From: Ashinkailepas kermadecensis
Taxonomy: Eukaryota; Arthropoda; Thecostraca; Neolepadidae
NCBI GenBank assembly: GCA_034440615.1
Contig: JAOTOM010005141.1
Coordinates: forward strand, 1,015,001 to 1,079,000
DNA: 64,000 nt
Direction of reading: 5' to 3'
Shown: positions 35,830 through 46,088 of the stretch, one piece after another
Layout of the letters: every line of letters begins with the position of its first letter
How positions within the stretch are numbered: position 1 is the stretch's first letter
Made by a program: the position numbers and the translations under genes
Notes under the pieces: generated by a model
Database searches by the model: none
The model's input: only the letters and a program-made list of their open reading frames with translations
Told to the model about the DNA's origin: nothing

Positions 35830-36930
35830 GGTTTGGTTAGATTAGGTTAGGTTAAACTCTTTCCTTTAGACGGGACATTGTTGGAATGGAAGTTGGAAAA
35901 TTTTAAGAACACGAACTGTTCTAAATTTGTCAAATTGTGTTTTGTATTTGTTTGCTTCTCCAAAGGGGAGCTTAGGCTAGGATAATCTAGGCTATGTTAC
36001 ATTTTTTATGTTAGAAACATTACTTTTGATGCTGTTATCTAATTCAAAACTCCTTTTCTAGTGTTATTTTACTCACAAACTAAAAAGTAAGCATTTGCAC
36101 AAAACTGAGTGGTCCCATCAGCTTAGTCACAATCATAAACATTGCATTGGAAGGATGACTTCCAAGAATTCATAAAACACCTTAAAGCACAAATTTACCA
36201 GCAAAGCATGTGATTCATTCGTCCTGTGAACAACCTAAACGGCAATAATATTGTTGTTAAAACCATGCTGCACACAAAGTGTGAGCCCAGCACTGGCAGA
36301 GACATAGGAAACCATCAGAGTAGGTTTCTGAAAATGATGGTTTTTTCTGGGAAGAGGGGGGGGAGGCACAATACACGAAGGTAATGCGCAAGCTAAAATG
36401 GATTGGGGCATACCTTATAGGGTGCCATGTTAAATGTTGAAATTACTGGGGTGGGGGACAGCCAACATTGCGGGGGGGACCAGGTGCCGACCCAAAAACA
36501 TGCAATGCAGTAAACATACAAAAACATCCCCTGTAGGCAGGAGTATTATTGCAGTTTAAATTAACAAGGAGACAAGTTTTACAAACAGTTTACCTTAATG
36601 AAGAATACAAAGAGATTAGGTTTTGTTCGGTTAGGTTAGGTCCTTTTCAAAGTTAGAAAACATATCAAACAATGTTGTTGTTTTTTGTAATGATATTTTT
36701 AATTCAAAAATTAAGAACATATTTTTCTTCAAAAGCAGTTTTTGTAGTTTAGGTTAGGTTAAGCCAGGTTTTTATTTCAGTTCTTCTTCTTCAAAAACAG
36801 TTCAGGCTAGGTTAGGTTCAGTTCGTTTAGTTTAGGTGTTTTTAATTCGAAAATTTGAAGGGGAAAAAACGTTCGGAAATTTTCCATTAAAAATGTATTA
36901 TCTTGCATAGAGGTTAGGTTAGGTTAGGTG
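35830..36930. repeat. Scattered GGTTAGGTTAGGTT patches
   Basis: Short runs of the pentamer TTAGG, such as AGATTAGGTTAGGTTAAAC near 35842, GGTTAGGTTAGGTCC near 36630 and GGTTAGGTTAGGTTAGGTGA near 36912. TTAGG is the canonical arthropod telomere unit, but such patches are also common interstitially in arthropod genomes. Confidence 0.75.
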
Positions 36931-38037
36931 AGATTCTGTTGCATTTTCCCCTATTTTGAACTTTGCTTTTCATACTATATTACCCAACTCCAAGCCCCTT
37001 TGTGGGTGTTATTTTGCCACCCAACTGAAAAGCATGCATTTGCAGAGGAAATGAGTGGTTACATCACAATCATGGTAAGCACATTCATAAGCATTCGATT
37101 AGAAAAAGAAATTCCAAGAAATCGAAAATTACCTTGAGCTGCAAATTTGCCTTCCTACCTACCTAGGTAGGTTACTATCTACCTATCACAATCATGATCA
37201 GCTCCCCAAATCGCCAGTTCCAGCTAGTTCCAGTACCATTCCATTTAGACAATTACCGAACCAAGTAATGGCAGCACTACTGATATCCTGCAATCTGTCG
37301 CTATAAGCCTATCACATCACGCCACGTCAGTTTCTCACAATTTCGTGTACTTAACGATTGTCCACTTGCCATCAGCTCAATTGCAGCCTTCTTATAGGTA
37401 GGTAGCATGGTCCATGCTATTTGCAATTCCTTTTCAGGATCTTGTCTTGCCCTCAATCGCACAACCATCACCATCGTCACCACACTATGCTTTCTCTCGT
37501 GTCCGTGAATCCTATATCATTGACAATCGCTGTGTAATGTTCGTAAGATAGAAGGCCAGCCCGTGCGAACTTGCCACAAAAGGATTCAAACAGGCCGGCC
37601 GGCGCCAAACTGCCAATCACCCAGTGATGATAGAAGTAGCGTCAGCTACTTCGATAATTGGTCCTCTACTGTGAAGATCGTGAATGCCGTTCGAGCCACT
37701 GTTCTTGCTGTTTCAGAACCACGTATTTTACCTGCCATATTGAGTGTCTGCATGACTGATTAAGCTCCTAATTAATTATTCGTTGGTCTTGGCGCAGGTC
37801 TCTATACTGCACTTGAAATATTTTAGACCAGCCTCTAGGCTGGTTAGGGACGGTTCCCTAAAAGGAGAAGCCTTCCGGATGCCTGAGGGATCGGGCTCAT
37901 AAAAGTCGGGACGGGGTTCCCGTACGCTATACGGGACTGTCCCAATTCTGCAATGGGACTGTTCTGGGTTTTCCATGGGATTCTGTCTATTTCAATGGGA
38001 TTTGGTTTTCCTCATTGGACAATCCAGGTTTTCCTCC

Positions 38038-38067
38038 ATGAGACATATGGGATCCCATATGTCTCAT
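38038..38067. repeat. Perfect 30-bp palindrome
   Basis: ATGAGACATATGGGA and its exact reverse complement meet at a BamHI-type GGATCC centre with no spacer. It lies just inside the right TIR. Confidence 0.97.
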
Positions 38068-38107
38068 ATGAATAAATGTCAATCCCATGGGATTTTTGCA
38101 CTAGGAT

Positions 38108-39460
38108 ATGCCATCGCACACCCAAGGCTCACTAGAAGCACAACAATCAATTCAAAAAGATCTTGATATTATACACGAATTTGGAACAAAATGGGGCATA
38201 CAATTTATCGCGGCAAAAACGATCCAACAAACATTCACATGTAAGAGAAACAGTAAACCCCTAAATTTCAGAATGGGAATCCAGCTAATACCAAACTTAG
38301 AAAATCATAAACACCTCGGCCTAACATTTTCTTCTGACTTGCGTTTCCATAGTCACATAAACGACATTATCCTAAAGGTCAATTGTGCACTAAGTCCTCT
38401 TTATCCTATTGCAAGTAAGATTTCAAAGCAAATCCTCTTAAACTTGTACAAAATTTACATTCGGCCTTTGTTTGACTACGCAGAGACCATATACGACGGG
38501 AATATAACAATATCGGATACACTCAGACTTGAAAAATTACAAAAAAGAGCAACTAGATTAATCACAGGTGCGCTATATAAAACATCATCAGGAAAAATTA
38601 TGTCAGAATTGGGATTGGATGAGCTTAAAACACAGCGAGAAATTCATAAACTTCTTTTGTTTTACAAAATCAAGCACGCAGGCATGAGTCTCCCAAATTA
38701 TATTAGAAAACTAGTTACTGAACCACGGCAGACCATTACAGGAAGGTAGGGGACGAGTGGTCTAGGGGTTAGATGCTCGTCTCACAATCCAAAGATTGTG
38801 GGTTCGAATCTCACCTGTCGCTACTCTTCGCCCGCGACCAATCGGCGTGAGAGATTGGCGACGCTATATGACTCAACGGTCGACGCGTCGTAAAAACCAA
38901 TAACCATTACAGGAAGGCGCCTGAGAAATTCAACTACACTAACAGACCCGCGAAATAGAATCGCCTCGTTCCAAAAATCGTTTTTCCTGGCCACAACAAA
39001 GGTGTGGAATAATCTTCCTGAAAATTTAAGGCACGAACCAAACATCAATAAATTCAAGAGTTAAATTATGGGTCGCACAAGTGCCACGATACCACCACAA
39101 TATTATTCGCTTGGAACACAAGTAGGCAGCACGCTGCATGCAAGATTTAGAATGGGCTTCACTCAACTAAACGCAGACGTATTTGTCATCAATCCTCTAC
39201 ATGACCCATCATGCCCATGTGGCCACTTTAAACAAGATACAATTCACTTCATATTGCACTGTCCTCTTTATGCTTACCATATAAATATTATATTCACCAA
39301 ACTCCGAAGCACTACAAATATGTTTACTAATTTAACTGAAAATGAGATCTCACAAGCACTTATTTTTGGATATGGTCTCAGAAAGAACCTTGAGCCGTGT
39401 ATTGCATTAACATTTCAGACGTTTCTTATCAACACAAAGCGCTTTAACACAACGAACTAA
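38108..39460 (+). pseudogene. LINE B: RT thumb and C-terminal zinc finger, 5'-truncated
   Basis: Starts just after the point where the catalytic ADD motif would lie. The thumb part has LGLTFSSDLRFHSHINDIIL, RPLFDYAETIYDG and RLEKLQKRATRLITG. The frame stops at 38749 only because a SINE is inserted. It resumes in the same frame at about 38903, meets one stop near 39063, and continues to 39460. The last part contains CPCGHFKQDTIHFILHCPLY, the Cys/His finger typical of the C-terminus of such elements. The 3' UTR runs to about 39755 and ends AAATAAATAAACATACAAAC. It belongs to a different clade from LINE C. Confidence 0.88.
38749..38902 (+). mobile_element. tRNA-derived SINE, copy 3, nested in LINE B
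   Basis: Head GGGGACGAGTGGTCTAGGGG, box-B-like GGTTCGAATCTC, ending in AAAAACCAAT before the duplicated target. The 15-bp duplication accattacaggaagg lies at 38732-38746 and 38903-38917. Excising SINE plus one TSD joins the LINE B frame without shift. Confidence 0.93.
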
Positions 39461-39771
39461 CATTCAGAACTAACATTCAGAACTAACATTCAGAACTAAC
39501 CAGGTGCTACCGGGTGCAGGCATAGTGTTGGGTACCACTCAGATGAGTGCATGCTTTGTGTGGCGATGGGGCGTGCTGGCGGGGGCAGGTAGCGATTGTC
39601 GCACGGTGTCGGTGGTCAAGCGTTTTTTTTTGGTTAAAGACGCTGTTGCGAGAGGCACCTAGATTTAAGACCAGCTTGGTCTTTTGTGCCAATCGCAAAA
39701 TTGCCCATCTTATATGCGTGTTGTGATGTGTTAAATAAATAAACATACAAACAAACATCAAGCTGGTGTGA

Positions 39772-40053
39772 ATGACTAACAGTAGTGATGAATTTAGCTA
39801 TGTTCAGTTAGACTTATCTTGCATAGTAAGATTCAAGGCACAGGTAGCAGGGACAATCAAGGATAATTTGGCAAAGATTCCAAATTTTAACAGGGCAGAC
39901 TTTGACTGCATAAGAGAGGCTTTAAGTGCCATCAAATGGGAAGAAGAATTCTTTGATTTAAATGCCTGTGAAATGTGGGAAAAGTTCAAATCTTACTTGA
40001 GGGAAATTCAGATTAGACATGTCCCCAAAAGCAAAGGCGCAAAAGAAGTGTAG
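39772..40053 (+). pseudogene. LINE C: region before the reverse transcriptase
   Basis: A 93-codon frame with ADFDCIREALSAIKWEEEFF and EIQIRHVPKSKG, typical of the conserved spacer between endonuclease and RT in CR1-like LINEs. It is one frameshift away from the RT frame (near 40049), where the sense would continue as GKPAWLTPDVM. The endonuclease is absent: the element is 5'-truncated where LINE B ends. Confidence 0.82.
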
Positions 40054-40079
40054 GAAAGCCAGCATGGCTTACACCAGAT

Positions 40080-41939
40080 GTGATGAAAGCAATTAAGGCT
40101 AAGAAAGATGCATTTAGTGTATTTAAGGAAGCTTCAAATATCGTAAATCTAAGGTCGTATCAAAAATCTAGAGATGCTGTGAAGCAGAAAATCAGAGCAG
40201 CAAAGAGAGCAAAAGAATTGGATTTGGCTAGGAACTGTAATGGGGACAGTAAAAAGTTCTTTAGTTTCTACAAGCTAAGTAAAGTTTCAAGCACAATTGG
40301 TCCACTGGAAGTAAATGGGACTATATTGAGCGAGGATGGTGAGATGGTTGAGGAGCTGAGAAAGCAGTTTAAATCAGTGTTTACAGTGGAGGATGTGACT
40401 AATCTGCCAACCGTGAACCACACTTCAATGACAGGTGATCAGATACACGATGTTGATTTCATTGATAGTGATATTGTTTTCAATTATATCAGAAAAATAA
40501 AGCGAAACAAGGCAGCAGGACCTGATGGAATTTATGCTAGGGTATTGCGGGAAGCTGAAAAGGAAGTGGCAATTCCACTTAGTATAATATTTTGTAGATC
40601 AGTTTCACAAAATGAAATTCCTACAGATTGGAAACGGGCAAATGTAGTTCCTATTTTCAAGAAAGGAGAAAGAGGGAAAGTTGAAAACTATAGCCCAGTA
40701 AGCCTCACATCCCTAGTCTGCAAGGTACTCGAATCAATTATCAAGGATAGAATAGTTAGTTTTCTGGAAGGAAACAGATTGATTCAAGATACTCAACATG
40801 GGTTTAGAAGAGGGCGATCGTGTCTCACAAATCTCGTGGACTTTTTGAATTTTGCTACAGAACAATTTGATCAGGGAAATCAGGTTGATGTAGCATATCT
40901 TGACTTTAGTAAGGCCTTTGACAATGTACCCCATAGACGGTTAATGATGCAGCTTCAGGTCCATGGTATTGCAGGTAGCATCCTAAAATGGATAGAGTTG
41001 TGGCTTTCAGATAGACAGCAGAGAGTGATGCTAAATGGTACAAAGTCATCATGGCAAAATGTTCTTAGTGGAGTACCCCAGGGGTCGGTACTGGGGCCAC
41101 TATTGTTCATTATATATGTGAATAGCATTGAATGTGGCCTAAGCAGTAAGGTTTTGAAATTTGCGGATGATTTGAAGATCTTTAGGGCAATAACAGGGCA
41201 CAATGAGCAGGTTTTGCTGCAGAAAGACTTAGGCGAGCTAGTGAAGTGGTCCGAAAAATGGCAAATGAAGTTTAATTTTGATAAGTGCAAAGTAGGTAGG
41301 CAGCATATGAAGGCTCCATACTTGATGGGTGGCCAAGTACTATCTGTGACTCAGCAGGAGAAGGACTTAGGTGTTATTTTGAACACAAAATTTGGGGCAT
41401 CAGAACAGACCAAAGAAGCCAGGAAGAAGGCACTAAGAATGCTTGGGGCAATACAGAGGAATGTGTCATACAAAAGTGAGGAGGTCATCAGGAAGCTTTA
41501 CTGTGCATATGTCAGGCCACATTTGGAATACTGTGTCCAAGCTTGGTCCCCTAGTTATGAGAAAGATTGTTGGCTTTTAGAGAGAGTACAAAAGAGGGCA
41601 ACAAAAATGGTTAATGGTATAGGCAACCTGGCATATGAGGAAAGATTGAAGAAATTGAATATGTTTTCACTTAGATATAGAAGGCTGAGAGGAGATCTCA
41701 TCGAGGTTTTTAAATTTGTTCATGGTCAGGAACAGGGATATCTCAGGGAAATGTTTGAATTTAGCAGAAATGATGCAATTACAGGTCATCAATTCAAAAT
41801 TAAAGTTAATCACAGCAGGACAAGGTTAAGACAGTCTTTCTTCACCAACAGGGTAGTAGAACACTGGAACCAGCTGCCAGGAACCATTGTCAGTAGCAAC
41901 ACACTGAACATCTTTAAAAACGGCATAGACAATCATTAG
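40080..41939 (+). CDS. LINE C: CR1-like reverse transcriptase, open frame
   Basis: A 619-codon uninterrupted frame, the best-preserved retrotransposon gene here. Residues: KAAGPDG 144-150, KKGERGKVENYSPVSLTS about 194-211 (usually NYRPVSLTS), QHGFRRGRSC 239-248, LDFSKAFDNVPH 274-285, GVPQGSVLGP 331-340 and FADD 361-364 with both catalytic aspartates. Then come the thumb (EKDLGVILNTKFG, RPHLEYCVQAWSP, LERVQKRATKMVNG) and a C-terminal RTRLRQSFFTNRVVEHWN block ending near FKNGIDNH. It copies its own RNA into a nicked target. The clade is supported by wording and by the 8-bp-type 3' end of related copies. The true start is upstream, across a frameshift, so the displayed Met is arbitrary. Without the endonuclease it is unlikely to be autonomous, but its good preservation suggests recent activity. 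Confidence 0.93.
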   Translation: MMKAIKAKKDAFSVFKEASNIVNLRSYQKSRDAVKQKIRAAKRAKELDLARNCNGDSKKFFSFYKLSKVSSTIGPLEVNGTILSEDGEMVEELRKQFKSVFTVEDVTNLPTVNHTSMTGDQIHDVDFIDSDIVFNYIRKIKRNKAAGPDGIYARVLREAEKEVAIPLSIIFCRSVSQNEIPTDWKRANVVPIFKKGERGKVENYSPVSLTSLVCKVLESIIKDRIVSFLEGNRLIQDTQHGFRRGRSCLTNLVDFLNFATEQFDQGNQVDVAYLDFSKAFDNVPHRRLMMQLQVHGIAGSILKWIELWLSDRQQRVMLNGTKSSWQNVLSGVPQGSVLGPLLFIIYVNSIECGLSSKVLKFADDLKIFRAITGHNEQVLLQKDLGELVKWSEKWQMKFNFDKCKVGRQHMKAPYLMGGQVLSVTQQEKDLGVILNTKFGASEQTKEARKKALRMLGAIQRNVSYKSEEVIRKLYCAYVRPHLEYCVQAWSPSYEKDCWLLERVQKRATKMVNGIGNLAYEERLKKLNMFSLRYRRLRGDLIEVFKFVHGQEQGYLREMFEFSRNDAITGHQFKIKVNHSRTRLRQSFFTNRVVEHWNQLPGTIVSSNTLNIFKNGIDNH

Positions 41940-42540
41940 AAGAATAGGGGGCTTGTTTTTCTGTATTCCAGGGAGGGTTGATCGACAGGGAGGAGTTGGG
42001 AGTTGAGAGGAGTTTGAAATTGTTGAGTGTGTTATGCAATAGCAAGTGAGTCTCTTATTAAGTCTAAACGCTTTATAACTTTATATAGGGTGTACCTAGC
42101 AGTGGATTCAGCACATTCCTTCGGGATGTGATACTGATGAGATTGTCTATGGTAGCGCAATGGGTATGATGGGAGGAGTTTGTAATTGTTGAGTGCATTA
42201 TGCAATAGCAAGTGAGTCTCTTATTAAGTCTGAACGCTTTATGAATTTGTGTGGGGTGTGCCTAGCAGTGGATTCGGCACCCTCCTTCGGGATGTGATGC
42301 TGATGAGATTGTCTATGGTGGCACGATGGGTGTGATGGGAGGAGCTTGTGATTGTTGAGGGTGTTATGCGGTAGCAAGTGAGTGGTGCTAGATAAGCTGG
42401 GATATATAGCTTCCTAGGAACTTGGGATAAGGGATTGATTGAGGTGGGAGTATGTACATTCCTAGTACCTTTTCTAGATAGGCTTAACCCAGATGGGCCC
42501 CTGTGGCTCTTATTAAGCCTTAATACTTTATGACTGTATG
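41940..42540 (+). repeat. LINE C 3' UTR with internal 167-bp tandem repeat
   Basis: Segments starting GAGGAGTTTG at about 42006, 42173 and 42338 repeat with a 166-167 bp period (AGCAAGTGAGTCTCTTATTA, CCTTCGGGATGTGAT). The end (GATGGGCCCCTGTGGCTCTT, then AATACTTTATGACTGTATG) matches 3' ends of related copies at 27001, 43688 and 54091. Confidence 0.85.
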
Positions 42541-42555
42541 GCTTGGAGGACATAA

Positions 42556-42958
42556 AATTATGTTGATCAATGGGAGATATCTTTAAGATTTCCTTAGCAC
42601 CAGCCCCGCCAGCTCGCTGCAATCTGGAGGCCAGTGGGAAGATTCTTCTGGTCGAGAAAGCATTAAGACATTAGTTTGTTTTGTCACTTAGTTATGTATC
42701 CACATATTACATATTTATACCCTGTTATGGCTCATTTGTCAGCGAAGAAAAAGATTATTGCTATTGGGTTGTGCATACATGATGCACCATGCCAAGAAAA
42801 AACAAGACATCAATATGAAATCATGTTTCTCATTCCATAATCATACTAAGAGCCTAAAAACAATAGGAGACCCTAACACAGTGCAGGCCCCTTTCGGGGA
42901 GCAGGAGGTCCCCTTTCAACCTCTCCCCCCCGGAAGAATTTCATGGCGACGCCACTGC
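42556..42958 (-). repeat. Non-coding repeat G, copy 1 (ends CGACGCCACTG)
   Basis: About 400 bp from TTGATCAATGGGAGATATCT to GGCGACGCCACTG. An inverted copy lies at 44754-45142. It includes a C-run next to the CGCCACTG edge, a feature shared with E-family heads. No ORF. Confidence 0.75.
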
Positions 42959-43209
42959 ATTTGTCATGAATTGCGTACAATTGTCTGGCGTGCCTAGCAG
43001 CCAGTGTATTGCTTTGCTGTTTGCTGTATTTGACATCAAGCGATCCGCCACCACAGGAGCTCGTGTTTGTCGCCAGTAGTCTACCTTATCGTAGTGTGCC
43101 TAACACGGTGGGCAGGAACAACTGTGTAATGGGGCACCCGCTTTCACTTGCAATTGACAAGCCATTCAGCCTTTTGTGTCAAGTTTAAGTGCTATTTGCC
43201 GTCTGCCGT
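42959..43209. other. Unassigned sequence
   Basis: A quarter-kilobase gap between a repeat and a minisatellite. Nothing was recognised. Confidence 0.4.
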
Positions 43210-43687
43210 CTGCACTAGTTCACATGGCTGTGACGCTTGGTATCGCTGGCCGTCCACGGCATGTGTTGGTGTGAGGCATAGCTTGGTGTCTACACAGCAA
43301 CACTTGGTGTGGCATTCGTCGTGACTGTGCCCATGAAGTGACACTCAGTGTGTGACATATGTCGGCACAATTTGTCCGACACTCAGTGTCGTCACATGGT
43401 GTCCGACACACATTGTGTGACATGTGTCGGCACAAGATGTCCGACACACATTTTGTGACATGTGACGGCACAAGATGACCGACACACAATGTGTGACATG
43501 TGTCGATATTGGGTGTCCGACACTCAGTGTTCGACATGGGTATGTGTCCGACACTTAGCGCGTGGTATGTGTAAATTGGGTGTCCAATAAACACTCGGTG
43601 TCCTACATGACTGGGTGTCCGACACTCGGTGTGTGACATGTGTCGAGATTGGGTGCCTGGTGCTCAGTGTTCGACATGACTGGGTGT
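43210..43687. repeat. Degenerate array with GTCCGACACTCAGTGT motif
   Basis: Repeats of TGTGTGACATGTGTCG and GTCCGACACTCAGTGT at irregular 35-70 bp spacing. This is the same family as the 69-bp array at 54545-55120 beside tomosyn exon B. A minus-strand LINE 3' end abuts it at 43688. Confidence 0.85.
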
Positions 43688-44753
43688 CATAAGTCATAAA
43701 GTCATAAAGTTTTCAGACTTAATAAGAGCCACAAGGGCCCACCCAGGTTAAGTATGTAAAGGGAAGATACCACAGCACTGGTAAAAATACACACATCACC
43801 CCAACCAACACCAGATCCCTAATTCCAATGAAACCATCCACCAAAATCCCACACACCCATCAATGCCTATCTACCTTACCTTTTCAGCCCTATTCACTCG
43901 ATCCCGCGTAACACACATGTGGCTCGAGTTCCGTACCAATAATTTCCAAACTCCATGGATGCCTGCTTAAAGGGGCCTGTACAGTGCACACCTACTTAGC
44001 ATAAATCTAACTAATTAGAACTCAGAAACAAGATGTTCCAGCCTGAAAAAAGTGTCCACACTATTATTGAGTACATTCAATGAGGGGCTCCCCACAGCAT
44101 CAGCAGGTAGTCTAATCCACTGATCAACAATCCTTTGACTGAAGACATGTTCTCGGTTAACTGTCCTACACCTCGATTTGTCTAGCCTGAATTGACGACC
44201 CGTATGTGATGTCTAAATCGCTAGGCATCATTCAGATTGACCTGATTTAGCCCTTTAGCGATTTGATATATTTAAATCATATCACCCCTTAATCTCCCAT
44301 ACTTGAGTACACATCTAATGTCATACACATCTAATGTCATAAGCCTTTTCCCATATTCTAAGTTACCTAGTCCACTGATGAGTCTAGTGGCTTTGCGCTG
44401 CACTCTTTCTAGCATATCTATGTCTTTTTCTAATTAAGGGTTCCATGTCTGTACAAAACATTCTAAGTGGGGTCGCACATAGGCTAAATACAGTTTTTTT
44501 CCATGACTTCCCTGCCTTACCTCATACTCATATTAATGATCCCCAGCATTCCGATGGCCCTGTTTCTAGCTCAAGTACATTGTTTTTTATTTAAGATCAT
44601 TTGAAACTAACACACCTAAGTCAATAACATCCAGTTTCCTGCCTCGCATTGTACATGTGAAAGTCTCACCTCCAGACCCGAGATGCATAACCCTACATTT
44701 TTCGTAGTTGAAAGTCATGTGCCGTTGGCCAGCCCACTTTTAGGTCCTCCAAG
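43688..44753 (-). pseudogene. CR1-like LINE, minus strand, 3' part
   Basis: The 3' end is at the left and carries tandem GTCATAAA octamers, followed by AATAAGAGCCACAAGGGCCC. On the minus strand decayed RT wording is recognisable: HMTFNYEK (near 44715), LAYVRPHLECF (near 44475), DMLERVQRKATRLISGLGNL (near 44420-44360) and RLRGDMI (near 44290). Stops are frequent. It continues at 45143-45290 beyond the inserted repeat G. Confidence 0.85.
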
Positions 44754-45142
44754 CAGTGGCGTCGCCACGAAATTCTTCCAGGGGGGGGCAAGGTCGAAAG
44801 GGGGCCTCCTGTTACCCGAAAGGGGGCCTCCATTGTGTTAGGGTCTCATATTGTTTTTAGGCTCTTATACTATGGTTCGAGGATGGGGAACATGATTTCA
44901 TATTGGTTTTTTGTTTGTTCTTGGCATGGTGCATCATTTACTCAAAATGCAATAGCACTAATCATTTCGGCTGAAAACTGGGCCATACCAGGGTATAAAT
45001 AAGTAATATTTGGATAAATGCATAAGTGCCAAAACAAACCATCGTCTCAATGCTTTCTCGAATCTTCCCGCTGGCCTCTAGATTGCAGCGAGCTGGCGGG
45101 GCTGGTGCTAAGCATATCTTACAGATATCTGCCATTGATCAA
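44754..45142 (+). mobile_element. Repeat G, copy 2, inserted in a LINE
   Basis: 389 bp from CAGTGGCGTCGCCACGAAAT to ...CTGCCATTGATCAA. The host LINE sequence is duplicated on both sides over 21 bp with one mismatch (44733-44753 and 45143-45163). The same 21-bp word, somewhat changed, also flanks copy 1 near 42541, so either the element includes it or the whole unit was duplicated. Confidence 0.75.
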
Positions 45143-45290
45143 CCCACTTTTAAGTCCTCCAAGTCTAACTGAATATAGCTAGATTCATCACTACTGTTAT
45201 TTATTCCCATCAGCTTGATGTCATAAGCAAAGCTTGAACGACCATTTCTCAGTCCAAGGACGACAATTTCGTAAAGGTGACAACGAGAAG
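45143..45290 (-). pseudogene. CR1-like LINE, minus strand, RT core piece
   Basis: On the minus strand this gives LGLRNGRSSFAYDIKLM (decayed FADD motif) and SSDESSYIQLDLEDLK. It continues into 43688-44753 once repeat G is removed. It lies at the edge of inverted duplication Y. The same LINE piece occurs at the edge of X. Confidence 0.82.
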
Positions 45291-46088
45291 TGGATTGCAT
45301 TAGTCTTTTTAGCGTCATCTTAGGAATTTGTTTATTTTTATAACATTTGGTGCTGGCTGCAAGGCAGCTGTCACACGAGCTAAAATATATCCTCAGCGAA
45401 TAAATTCACGGCAAGAACAAGCATTGAACACCAATGCATAAATGACAATGCAACAATGCAACAATGTCAGTACATACATAATCCAAGCCTTCACATTCCA
45501 CGCCGTCACGCCCATCGTTTTCGCTGTGCTGTGCCGTTTGTAAATGACGTTGAGAAGGTATGGAAGCTGGGAAGCTCTAATCATGCAGGCTGTTAGTTAG
45601 TTAGTTAGTTATTGTGGTTTAGGGGCGCATCGCATGCAGGCTGTAATAACAGAAAAGAAGTTTGTTGGAAGAAAATGCATTTAAAAACATCATTCATCCC
45701 ATTTCATATGGGGCATGGATGTTGTATTGCATGCTTATGAGGGGTAATTTGTCCCCTCAATGTTGGCTTTTCCCCATGGGCGTATGTTTCGGAAAATTAT
45801 TGAGGGACCAGTGGAGTACCTATATTTGCGTCAAGCAGGAGGGGGCAAACGGATTTGCAGGGGGGGGAGGGCACCTACGCCCATTAAAAAGTCCTTGGAT
45901 TTCGACCGCTATTTTGTCAAAGGGTACATTTCGAAATAATATAATTAATCATCAACTAAATTGTCCTGTGGAGGGGCCTAATCTACCACTATGGTTTCTG
46001 ATTGGTCGGATTTCAACCCTAACTCCACCACTCAGTTCTAAGGTTTTCTTTTGGTATCCCTTGATAAGTTACCTCACACTGCTGAAAC
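45225..46088. repeat. Inverted duplication Y, unique part
   Basis: Inverted partner of 34311-35221. The order of shared phrases is mirrored, ending with CTTTTGGTATCCCTTGATAA and GTTACCTCACACTGCTGAAA. Confidence 0.82.
45593..45632 (-). mobile_element. 40-bp retro-insertion (SINE-tail micro-element)
   Basis: Minus orientation, TTAGTTAGTTAGTTAGTTAT followed by TGTGGTTTAGGGGCGCATCG. The perfect 11-bp TSD catgcaggctg flanks it at 45582-45592 and 45633-45643. It is absent from partner X, which has its own micro-element some 25 bp away. Confidence 0.87.

Larger units (their letters stand above)
35222..38106. mobile_element. TIR element, about 2.9 kb, palindromic ends
   Basis: The left end CCCTAGTGAAAAAAGAATCC continues CATGGGATTGAC. 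The right end is its inverse, GTCAATCCCATGGGATTTTT then GCACTAGGA. Both ends are flanked by TA (35220-35221 and 38107-38108), as expected for Tc1/mariner-like or related insertions. Both TIRs contain the palindrome ATCCCATGGGAT, and subterminal regions repeat ATGGGATTTTGG-like phrases. No transposase was recognised inside. The interior is AT-rich with TTAGG-like patches. It could be one non-autonomous element or two end fragments around unrelated DNA. Confidence 0.65.
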
